From assembly GCA_949282745.1 (NCBI GenBank), contig CASDQM010000047.1:1-64000 (forward strand): 64,000 nucleotides of DNA, read 5' to 3'. Both the position numbers and the translations under genes were made by a program. Of this stretch, positions 37,837-44,752 are shown in pieces (position 1 is the first letter of the stretch; each line of letters starts with the position of its first letter). The notes beneath the pieces were generated by a model. The model did no database searches. It saw only the letters and a program-made list of their open reading frames with translations, and was not told the origin of the DNA. The DNA is from an uncultured Sutterella sp. (GTDB lineage: Bacteria; Pseudomonadota; Gammaproteobacteria; Burkholderiales; Burkholderiaceae_F).

Positions 37837-38745
37837 ATGACCGATTCTTGTGATTTTTACATTATCAATGGACCTGTCAATGAACTGATGGAATCCATGG
37901 TCACGATATGTGTTTCTTCTCCCACTAACAATACGTGTGCGATTTTCCTCACGACGTATGGGGGTTCTGCCGACGTAGCTTATCGTGTTATGCGTCTTTT
38001 TCAGCGAAAGTATTCGCGTGTGAAGGTTGTTGTTTTTAGCCAGTGCAAAAGTGCTGGAACAATCATGGCTATTGGAGCTGATGAGTTGTACATGCACGAA
38101 TCCGCCGAACTTGGCCCTCTTGACGTTCAAGTCTATGACGGAGTCAAATCGTCCATGAATTCTGGACTTGATTTCAATACTGCGTTGACAATCGCTAGAA
38201 GTGAGGTAGTTGATTCTTTTGCCACAACATTTCAAATGATGACGTCGGCAAAAGTTTCCAGAATGCACGCTATCGAGGCAGCTGGACGAATTGCACAAAG
38301 CGTAGCTTCAGCTCTGTACTCGCAAGTTGACCCCGTGACGATAGGCGCAATGCAACGATCCATTGCTGTTGCTATGGAATATGGAACTAGATTAGCAAAA
38401 AGATCAAATTCGATTTTGCCAGATAAATTGAGGAAATTGATTGCAGGGTATCCTGCGCATTCTTTCTGTATTGATCGAGACGAGGCTCAGGACCTGTTCA
38501 ACTCAGTACACAAACTTGAAGATGCCCCAGACATAGTGGCTGTACTAGTAAAGTACTTTTCAAAAATTTCGACACCAAATCAAGATAAGCCTTTTGTTAT
38601 TAAGGTAGAGCAAAATGAGACAGTCAGAACCCAAACTGCTGAAGGGCGTGAATCTGCAACACATCAAGACACAGGAGTTGCAAAAGGAAATCGTAAGTCT
38701 AACGAAGAAAAATCTGGACAACCAAAATCAGAAACAAGTTCTTGA
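37837..38745 (+). CDS. SDH/ClpP-fold serine protease homologue (SppA-like)
   Basis: The 302-residue protein matches the serine dehydrogenase proteinase (SDH, ClpP/crotonase-fold) family: TTYGGSADVAYRV (about 39-51, the oxyanion Gly-Gly), then FSQCKSAGTIMAIGADEL (about 67-84, nucleophile Ser in KSAGT), and SAELGPLDVQ (about 89-98). This is the same layout as SppA-type enzymes that act on membrane-associated peptides. No signal peptide or membrane helix is seen. The last 45 residues are polar low-complexity and run over a second open frame that looks more protein-like (38615-38830). GC is about 43%, unlike the neighbours, so it was probably acquired. Its biological role is unknown. Confidence 0.8.
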   Translation: MTDSCDFYIINGPVNELMESMVTICVSSPTNNTCAIFLTTYGGSADVAYRVMRLFQRKYSRVKVVVFSQCKSAGTIMAIGADELYMHESAELGPLDVQVYDGVKSSMNSGLDFNTALTIARSEVVDSFATTFQMMTSAKVSRMHAIEAAGRIAQSVASALYSQVDPVTIGAMQRSIAVAMEYGTRLAKRSNSILPDKLRKLIAGYPAHSFCIDRDEAQDLFNSVHKLEDAPDIVAVLVKYFSKISTPNQDKPFVIKVEQNETVRTQTAEGRESATHQDTGVAKGNRKSNEEKSGQPKSETSS

Positions 38746-38830
38746 CATTTTCAACGAGACATCTCGTAGGATCGCAGAGCTCAAGACTTACGATTTTTCT
38801 AAGTTTTGCCAAACCAGAGCAACTTTGTGA
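38615..38830 (+). CDS. Small overlapping ORF, unknown (71 aa)
   Basis: This frame overlaps the last 131 bp of the protease gene in the +1 frame and then continues 85 bp alone. Its ATG has AAGGTAG about nine bases upstream. The product is mostly predicted helix (HIKTQELQKEIVSLTKK, then VLDIFNETSRRIAEL), more protein-like than the polar tail it overlaps. It could be a small partner protein, or the true C-terminus of the protease reached by a frameshift. I know no family for it. Confidence 0.5.
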   Translation: MRQSEPKLLKGVNLQHIKTQELQKEIVSLTKKNLDNQNQKQVLDIFNETSRRIAELKTYDFSKFCQTRATL

Positions 38831-39320
38831 GTTCAAATTCTAGACCAAAATTGTACAGGGTTAGTTCAAAGGAGGAATTTTAGACCTAATCTTTGACGAG
38901 GCCTATCATACTCGTACCATCCCCCTGAGGTATGACCTCTACAGTGCCAAATTAAGGGGAAGTTGTAAAAATCAGGCTGATGAGTGCAACTCCTTTTTTT
39001 ACGGGGTAACCACAAAAAAGAAGGCCTTGTGAGTCGCCCCCTGAGCCTGATAGTAAGAGTGCCTTGTTGGAGTCACCTTACAGTGAGGAATCTTACCACC
39101 AAACTACGTAGACACACTCAGCGCTATCAGTTCCTCAAGGAACGTCTCACTATTACAAACATTTTTCCGCGTTTTTTTTTCTGAGGTTGACTATTGATGG
39201 CAATTCTCGAAATTTGTTCTTTGCTTAAATATATAAAAAAGAACGAAGGGGCGTTGATTCCGCAAAAATATGACTGCCTTTTGCAATACCACCTTAATTT
39301 TCGAGAGCGCCCTTTAGAAG
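38831..39320. other. 490-bp AT-rich stretch without a recognised gene
   Basis: Between the protease island and greB, this stretch has one 66-codon frame (38984-39184) with no ribosome-binding site. It contains runs of T (about 38990 and a nine-T run near 39175) and a loose inverted pair TTCTCGAAATT (about 39200) / AATTTTCGAGAG (about 39296). No tRNA, IS end or terminator of clear quality is seen. It may be the right-hand remnant of the island. Confidence 0.45.
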
Positions 39321-39872
39321 TTAATATGGCTTTTCGTTTGTGTAAGTAACTTCGAGAATCTCGAGCGTTTCAACACCCGCCGGATGCGTCACCGTCGCGG
39401 GCGTGGGAAGTTTCACTTCATCCCCTTCGCGGGCCTTGAGGAAGACGCGCGCAATCGGGCTGATCCAGCTCACGTCGCCGTGCGAAGCGTCGGCTTCGTC
39501 GATCCCGACGATGCGGATCTTGTGTTCGTTTCCGCTCTGGTCGGCGTAGAGCACCGTGGCCCCAAAAAAGATCTGGTCCGTCGCGGGACGCGCGGCGGGG
39601 TCCACCACTTCGGCCGACTCGATGCGTTTGTTCAAAAAACGGATGCGGCGGTCGATTTCACGGAGGCGTCGCTTCCCGTACTGATAATCGCCGTTTTCAC
39701 TGCGGTCGCCGTTGCTAGCGGCCCAACTGACAACGTTCACCATTTCCGGACGCTCGACGTTGACGAGGTGTTCTCGCTCGTCCAGCAGTCGGCGGTAACA
39801 GGCGGGCGTCATATAATTCTTGGTATTGGCGGGAAGTTTGGGAAGAGAGACTTCATCGTCGTCTTCAGCCAT
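39321..39872 (-). CDS. greB: Transcription elongation factor GreB
   Basis: GreB rescues backtracked RNA polymerase by stimulating transcript cleavage. The 183-residue protein has the N-terminal coiled coil with the acidic tip (SENGDYQYGKRRLREIDRR, about 57-75, with the catalytic acidic residues just before it) and a C-terminal FKBP-like domain (ISPIARVFLKAREGDEV). The ENGDYQYGK signature is that of GreB rather than GreA. The N-terminal 20 residues are acidic and variable. Confidence 0.95.
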   Translation of the reverse strand: MAEDDDEVSLPKLPANTKNYMTPACYRRLLDEREHLVNVERPEMVNVVSWAASNGDRSENGDYQYGKRRLREIDRRIRFLNKRIESAEVVDPAARPATDQIFFGATVLYADQSGNEHKIRIVGIDEADASHGDVSWISPIARVFLKAREGDEVKLPTPATVTHPAGVETLEILEVTYTNEKPY

Positions 39873-39899
39873 GACAAAACTCCTTGGAATGGGATTCGG

Positions 39900-40793
39900 T
39901 TATTGTAGCGACTCGCCCTCACCCCGAACGGTAAGAATTTCCCGCCACACCCGCATATCGTCCGTCTCGAACTTGCCGCGGCGCATCACGAAGGAAAGAC
40001 GCCGGGTGAAAGTATCCGGCACGTCCAACACCGCGATGTGGTCGCCAAAATGCGGTTCCGAAAGAACACCCTCCGACACGAGTGATACGCCAAGTCCCGA
40101 CGCTACGGCCCGCAAGAGCGTGTCATGGTGATTGAGGACCAGAACGGAAAGATCGTGTCCAAGCTTTTCCCTGAGGTGTGATTCGAAGTAGAGGCGACTT
40201 CCCGATCCAGGTTCCCGCAACAGCCAGTCGACTTCTTGCAAATCTTCCCAAGAGACCGTCCGGTTTTGCAGGGGGTGATTACCCGCCGCCACGATGAAGA
40301 GGCGCTCCTCTCGCCAGAGCGTAACGTCCATGTCGGGATCCGTCACGATGCCTTCGACGAGCGCGAAATCGAGCTTGTAGTCGGTAAGCGCCCGGATCAT
40401 TTCGTCGGTGTTCCCGATTCGCACTCTGGGAAAGCGCCCGCAACGGCGTCGGAATTCCGCGAGAGACGGCATGAGGTAGTGCGCTGCCACGCTCTCCGTC
40501 ACGCCCACTCGCAACGGTTCCGAAGGCGTCTTGCCGAATACCTGCGGCAGGTGCTTCGCTCTCGAGAGTAGGTCGTCCGCCAAGGGAAGAAGCTTTTTCC
40601 CCGCATCATTCAGTCGAAGTCGCCCTCCCTGGCGCTCAAAGAGCGAAACGCCCATGCGCCCCTCCAACTCCGTCAAACTCTGCGAGACGGAACTCTTGCT
40701 CATCAGCAGGCGCTCCGCCGCTTCGGAGAGCGATGCATCGCGCGCCACCTCAGTGAACACAAGGAGTTGCTTGAGGGAAACGGGTCTATCCAT
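39900..40793 (-). CDS. LysR-family transcriptional regulator
   Basis: The 297-residue protein has an N-terminal winged HTH (LLVFTEVARDASLSEAAERL, about 8-27, given by its core SLSEAAERL) and a C-terminal substrate-binding effector domain from about 90. It is of the CysB/YeiE-like type by length and helix pattern. It diverges from the TDT transporter gene; the shared gap holds a GTTCG-N7-CGAAC repeat that is a good LysR operator candidate. ATG 40793 is preferred over a GTG three codons upstream. Confidence 0.93.
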   Translation of the reverse strand: MDRPVSLKQLLVFTEVARDASLSEAAERLLMSKSSVSQSLTELEGRMGVSLFERQGGRLRLNDAGKKLLPLADDLLSRAKHLPQVFGKTPSEPLRVGVTESVAAHYLMPSLAEFRRRCGRFPRVRIGNTDEMIRALTDYKLDFALVEGIVTDPDMDVTLWREERLFIVAAGNHPLQNRTVSWEDLQEVDWLLREPGSGSRLYFESHLREKLGHDLSVLVLNHHDTLLRAVASGLGVSLVSEGVLSEPHFGDHIAVLDVPDTFTRRLSFVMRRGKFETDDMRVWREILTVRGEGESLQ

Positions 40794-40821
40794 AGCACAC
40801 ACCGAACAGAAAATAAAGTTC

Positions 40822-40838
40822 GTTCGATTTTACCGAAC
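40822..40838. promoter_or_regulatory. Candidate LysR operator
   Basis: GTTCG (40822-40826) and CGAAC (40834-40838) form a perfect 5-bp repeat with a 7-base AT-rich centre, 29 bp upstream of the regulator start and 106 bp upstream of the transporter. Extra half-sites CGAAC and CGTTCG lie next to it, as expected for LysR recognition and activation boxes. Confidence 0.55.
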
Positions 40839-40943
40839 ACGTTATAACCGAGAAATATACGGCTCGACTCGGGTTTTCCTGAAGACTCCTGACTACAATG
40901 GCGGTCCTTTCTCTTTTGACATTTTGACCGTCAGAGGTTGGTC

Positions 40944-41897
40944 ATGCGCCTTTTTCACCGACGTTTCCGTTCTCTTCCAACCCCCATGGCGGGACTCGCC
41001 CTCGGCGTGGCGAGCCTCGGCTGGTGTATGGAGAACGCCCTTCCGCTTCACGGCTACGGACAGATCGTCGGAGCCGTCATTGCTTCCTGCCTGTTGGGGC
41101 TCCTCGTCGTGCGTTTCATTTGTCACTTCGACACGCTTTGGGCGGACCTGAAACATCCCGTGGCGGGCAGCATCGTACCGACCTTCGCGATGGCGCTCAT
41201 GGTGATTTCGAAGGCAATCGGCATGGCTTTGCCAGACTTCTCTGTCGGACTCTGGTGCTTTGCCGTAGCCGCACATCTTTGCGCGTTGGCCGTATTTGCC
41301 TTTCATCGCATGAGGGATCCGAACATGGCGCAGATGGTGCCAAGCTGGTTCATCCCGCCCGTCGGCATCATCGTGGCGGACGTGACCTTCCCGGGCGTGC
41401 CGGAACTGCTCCCCTTCGCGCTCGTGTTGCTGGCGATCGGCATGATCTCCTATGCCATCTTGTTGCCGCTCATGCTCTACCGTCTCATCTTCCTGACGGA
41501 AGTACCCAACGCCGCCAAGCCCACGATCGCCATCATGGCGGCGCCCGCCAGCCTCTCTCTGGCAGGTTACCTCACAGTCGTACCAGAACCCAACCTCCTC
41601 CTCTGCGCGATCCTGTTGGGGATCGCCGTTCTCATGACGATCGCCATTTACTTCGCGTTCTGGAACCTGTTGCGATTGCAGTTCTCACCGGGCTATGCAG
41701 CCTTTACCTTCCCGATGGCAATTGGAGCAACAGCGCTATACAAGTCCTCTGCTCTGGTTGCGAGGATTCCGGGCGGCGAAGAATACGTGAAGCAACTGCA
41801 TGTACTCGCCACTGTTGAACTTGTGATTGCCGCCGTGGTGATTTGCTATGTGCTGATTCTCTACCTCAAGAATTTGAAAGGGTTCTTTCAATCCTGA
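40944..41897 (+). CDS. TDT-family transporter (TehA/SLAC1-like)
   Basis: The 317-residue protein is almost entirely hydrophobic with about ten membrane helices and matches the tellurite-resistance/dicarboxylate transporter family: the MENALPLHGYG region after helix 1, SWFIPPVGIIVAD near 135 and the C-terminal FPMAIGATALYKSS near 265. Members export or channel small anions (sulfite, dicarboxylates, nitrate-like). The ATG at 40944 follows AGAGG; an upstream TTG is less likely. Control by the divergent LysR protein is inferred from the layout. Confidence 0.85.
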   Translation: MRLFHRRFRSLPTPMAGLALGVASLGWCMENALPLHGYGQIVGAVIASCLLGLLVVRFICHFDTLWADLKHPVAGSIVPTFAMALMVISKAIGMALPDFSVGLWCFAVAAHLCALAVFAFHRMRDPNMAQMVPSWFIPPVGIIVADVTFPGVPELLPFALVLLAIGMISYAILLPLMLYRLIFLTEVPNAAKPTIAIMAAPASLSLAGYLTVVPEPNLLLCAILLGIAVLMTIAIYFAFWNLLRLQFSPGYAAFTFPMAIGATALYKSSALVARIPGGEEYVKQLHVLATVELVIAAVVICYVLILYLKNLKGFFQS

Positions 41898-41918
41898 AGA
41901 ATTTCGATATAACAAATC

Positions 41919-41957
41919 AAACCGAGACGACAAAAACAATTTCGTCTCGGTTTCTTG
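41919..41957 (+). terminator. Terminator of the TDT transporter gene
   Basis: A perfect 12-bp stem (AAACCGAGACGA with TCGTCTCGGTTT, 11-base loop) is followed by CTTG. The U-rich tail is provided by the stem's own TTT end. Confidence 0.78.
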
Positions 41958-41989
41958 TAGGCGCAACGAGCTAAATTTCTAGCAAACAA

Positions 41990-42028
41990 ATGAAAAGGTC
42001 CCGAGAATCAAACAATCTCGAGACCTTT
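41990..42028 (-). terminator. Terminator of tRNA-Ala
   Basis: On the minus strand AAGGTCTCGAGA pairs with TTCTCGGGACCTT (one mismatch) and is followed by TTCATTTG, starting 10 bases after the tRNA CCA. Confidence 0.7.
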
Positions 42029-42037
42029 GAAATTCTG

Positions 42038-42113
42038 TGGTGGAGAGGAGGAGGATCGAACTCCCGACCTCTGCATTGCGAACGCAGCGCTCTCCCAGCT
42101 GAGCTACCCCCCC
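42038..42113 (-). tRNA. tRNA-Ala (CGC)
   Basis: The 76-nt gene with encoded CCA folds as a cloverleaf. The anticodon loop TTCGCAA gives anticodon CGC, and the acceptor stem contains the alanine identity pair G3-U70 (5' strand G7, 3' strand CCTCTCC). It has its own promoter upstream (42161-42189) and terminator downstream. Confidence 0.96.
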
Positions 42114-42160
42114 ACACCGAGGATCGAAGACTTGCGTCTTCATCAAACTGTAGGAGACGA

Positions 42161-42189
42161 AGTATGCCTGAACTTTTCGAAAAAAGCAA
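42161..42189 (-). promoter_or_regulatory. Sigma-70 promoter of tRNA-Ala
   Basis: On the minus strand TTGCTT (42184-42189) and CATACT (42161-42166) are spaced by exactly 17 bases, with the -10 about 47 bp before the tRNA 5' end. Confidence 0.65.
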
Positions 42190-42260
42190 GGGTTCGGCTA
42201 AAAAAGTTTAACTCCGGCACGGGTACAATGATCCTCAACCCGTTTTGGAGAAGAAATCCC

Positions 42261-43748
42261 ATGTCTTTCGCTCCCATGCAAGTCACCGCCATGAAGGCGG
42301 AAAGCCTTCCCGTTCTCGGCTTTTGGAAGGACGGCGACTCTCTCGTCCCGACGCAGGCCGCCACCGATGCCTGGTCTTCGCCTCTCTTTGAGTCCTTGCG
42401 CACGTCCGGACTCTTTCCCTCTCAGAAGGGAGAAATGCTAACGGTACCGCCCTGTACAGACTGGCCCAAGGGACTGGTGCTTCTTCATCTCGGCACTCGT
42501 GCTGAAAGCACGCCTGAAGGTGTGGGTGCTATGGTGCGTACTGCCATCTCGAAGCTTCACAAGGTTCCGTCCCTGCTCTTTGGTGCCACCGACTGGTTCG
42601 GAGACAACCGTGAGATTGGCGCCCGTCTTTTCGCGCAGAACGTCGTTCGCGCGCTCGCGCCCAAGGTGAACTACAAGAAGGATGCGGAAGCTCCGCAGTA
42701 TTCCGAAGTGCTGTGGCTCTCCGACACGGACGAATCCAAGGCCCTCGCTGAAGGTGCAGCGATCGGCACGGCCATTGTCGAGATGTGCCAATTGGCCGAC
42801 ACGCCCGCCAACCTCTGCACGCCGGCCTTCCTCTGCGAAGAGGCCCGCAACATCGCGAAGAATCATGAAAAGGTCTCTGCAACGATTCTTGAGAAGCCCG
42901 AACTCGAAGCGCTCGGCATGGGCGGACTTTTGGGCGTTGCGCAAGGGAGCACCGTGCCGCCTGCTATGATCGAACTGCGTTATGACGGCGGCAAGCGTGA
43001 CGATGCGCCCGTCGTTCTCGTGGGGAAAGGCATCACCTTTGACGCGGGCGGTATTTCGCTCAAACCCGCCGCCAAGATGGGCGACATGATCTACGACATG
43101 TCGGGCGCAGCTTCCGTGCTCGCGACGGTGCAGGCCGTTGCTGATCTGGCTCTTCCCATCAATCTCGTCGCCATCGCACCCGCCTGTGAAAACCTTCCGT
43201 CGGGAACAGCCCTGAAGCCGGGCGACATCATCACGACCTATTCGGGCCGCACGGTGGAAGTACAGAACACCGACGCCGAAGGCCGTCTCATTCTCGCGGA
43301 CGGCCTCACCAAGGCGCTTGAACACAAGCCGCAGCTCGTCATCGACGTCGCGACGCTCACGGGCGCCTGCGTGGTGGCGCTGGGCAACACCTATACGGGA
43401 CTTTTTGCCAATCGTGACGACCTAGCCGAAAAACTGCTCTATGCTGGCAAGAAGACCGGAGACCTCGCCTGGCGCATGCCCTTGCACTCGGACTACACCG
43501 AACTCATGCAGTCCTCCTACGCCGACCTCGCCAACGTCTCCGCCGTCCGCGGTGCCGGAGCGTCGACGGCAGCGGCCTTTCTCGAAACCTTCGTCGAAGG
43601 AACGCCTTGGGCACATCTCGACATCGCCGGCACGGCCAATACGAGCGGCAAGGACCACGCGTCGACGGGCCGCCCCGTCGCGTTGCTCGTCGAATTCCTG
43701 CGGGAGCTTGCCGAATCGAAGAAGGCAACGGAACCCGCCTCGGTATAA
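42261..43748 (+). CDS. pepA: Leucyl aminopeptidase (cytosol aminopeptidase PepA)
   Basis: PepA is a hexameric two-metal aminopeptidase that also acts as a DNA-binding protein in some bacteria. The 495-residue protein has the metal-site Lys region VGKGITFDAGG (about 254-264), the bicarbonate-site Arg and NTDAEGRL (about 336-343). The ATG at 42261 has GGAG 10 bases upstream; the frame is open far into tRNA-Ala upstream but that part is not coding. Its stop is joined to the holC region as TAATG, so pepA-holC are coupled, a common order in beta-proteobacteria. Confidence 0.96.
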   Translation: MSFAPMQVTAMKAESLPVLGFWKDGDSLVPTQAATDAWSSPLFESLRTSGLFPSQKGEMLTVPPCTDWPKGLVLLHLGTRAESTPEGVGAMVRTAISKLHKVPSLLFGATDWFGDNREIGARLFAQNVVRALAPKVNYKKDAEAPQYSEVLWLSDTDESKALAEGAAIGTAIVEMCQLADTPANLCTPAFLCEEARNIAKNHEKVSATILEKPELEALGMGGLLGVAQGSTVPPAMIELRYDGGKRDDAPVVLVGKGITFDAGGISLKPAAKMGDMIYDMSGAASVLATVQAVADLALPINLVAIAPACENLPSGTALKPGDIITTYSGRTVEVQNTDAEGRLILADGLTKALEHKPQLVIDVATLTGACVVALGNTYTGLFANRDDLAEKLLYAGKKTGDLAWRMPLHSDYTELMQSSYADLANVSAVRGAGASTAAAFLETFVEGTPWAHLDIAGTANTSGKDHASTGRPVALLVEFLRELAESKKATEPASV

Positions 43749-43756
43749 TGTGCCCC

Positions 43757-44185
43757 ATGCAGAAAGTCGACTTCCACTTCAACGTCCCCGACCGTTTGCG
43801 CTACGCCTGCGCCGTGGCAAAGACGGTCCTTCACCGCAAGCTTCGCCTTGCGGTGTGGACGTCCGATGCGGATCGCCTCGGAAGGCTGGACGCTCTCCTC
43901 TGGAGTTACAGTGATCTCGCCTTCCTGCCGCACGTCGCGCCGGAGCACCGTCTAGCGCCCGACACGCCCATCTTGCTCTCGACGCGCCTTGAGGAACTCG
44001 AGGGCGACGTGCTGCTTCTTCTCGACGACGCCCTGCCTCCCGATTGGCAGACCGCGTTCGAGCGCTTTCCGCGCATCATCGACGTCGTGAGCACGAAACC
44101 CGACGAACTGCAGGCTTCCCGCGCCCGCTACCGCGCCTACAAGGCGGCGGGCGTCGAGCTCGCCGCCTACGACCGTCGTCAGTAA
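43757..44185 (+). CDS. holC: DNA polymerase III chi subunit
   Basis: Chi joins the clamp loader to single-strand-binding protein. The 142-residue protein starts MQKVDFHFNVPDRLRYAC, typical of HolC, and has the SSB-contacting region with LDALLWSYSDLAFLPH (about 37-52). An ATG nine bases upstream (43748) overlaps the pepA stop (TAATG) and is the other possible start. The ending ELAAYDRR is unremarkable. Confidence 0.93.
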   Translation: MQKVDFHFNVPDRLRYACAVAKTVLHRKLRLAVWTSDADRLGRLDALLWSYSDLAFLPHVAPEHRLAPDTPILLSTRLEELEGDVLLLLDDALPPDWQTAFERFPRIIDVVSTKPDELQASRARYRAYKAAGVELAAYDRRQ

Positions 44186-44215
44186 ACGACCGTCACTCCA
44201 CTTTGAGGAATTCTC

Positions 44216-44647
44216 ATGGAACGCAAAGAACCCGTCATGGCCCCGAGCGTCTCTGCGCTCGAGGAACGCATTCCGCTCACCTGGCGTGAAGTGAATGAAC
44301 TCGCGAGCGTCTCGACGCAGGCCAACGCTGTTGAAAAGCCTGAGTCCGCAGTTGCGTCGCCCGCAGGCGACGCCGCTCTCGCCGAACCCGCGGCCGCAGA
44401 GGCAAATCGCGCGCTCACGGATGAGGAAATCGCGGCGCTTTGCGACCATCTCACGCCCGTTCTCGAGAAGACCATTCGCGAAGCGCTCTCGCAGACGTTG
44501 GAGATGACGCTTCACAACGCGCTCATGCGGGTGCGCTCCGACCTCGACCGCTCGATCCAACCGATGATTCGTCAGGCGCTCGAGCGCGAGTTGCGCGCCG
44601 AAATCCTCTCGCGCGCCCTCATGCGCAAAGGAGAGGATCCTCAATAA
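44216..44647 (+). CDS. Conserved-looking hypothetical protein between holC and valS
   Basis: I do not recognise a named family. The 143-residue protein has an Ala/Glu-rich variable N-terminal half and a helical C-terminal half (ALTDEEIAALCDHL, then IREALSQTLEMTLHNAL and an Arg-rich end), which could be an amphipathic or coiled-coil dimer. GAGGA precedes the ATG at good spacing. A similar short gene is often found between holC and valS in Burkholderiales, as I recall, so it is probably part of this operon. No signal peptide or membrane segment is seen. Confidence 0.78.
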   Translation: MERKEPVMAPSVSALEERIPLTWREVNELASVSTQANAVEKPESAVASPAGDAALAEPAAAEANRALTDEEIAALCDHLTPVLEKTIREALSQTLEMTLHNALMRVRSDLDRSIQPMIRQALERELRAEILSRALMRKGEDPQ

Positions 44648-44752
44648 CGTCCGCGATTTTTTCGTGCGACAATACGAAAACCCACGGCACGCCCCGCCGT
44701 TCGCGGGCGTGCCGTTCTCATTTCCAAGCTTTTTCTTTTCATTCTTCCGATC

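Noticed and set aside
38984-39184. 66-codon frame in the right flank of the protease island
   Set aside because: It has no ribosome site, a poly-Phe end from a T run and no recognisable pattern.
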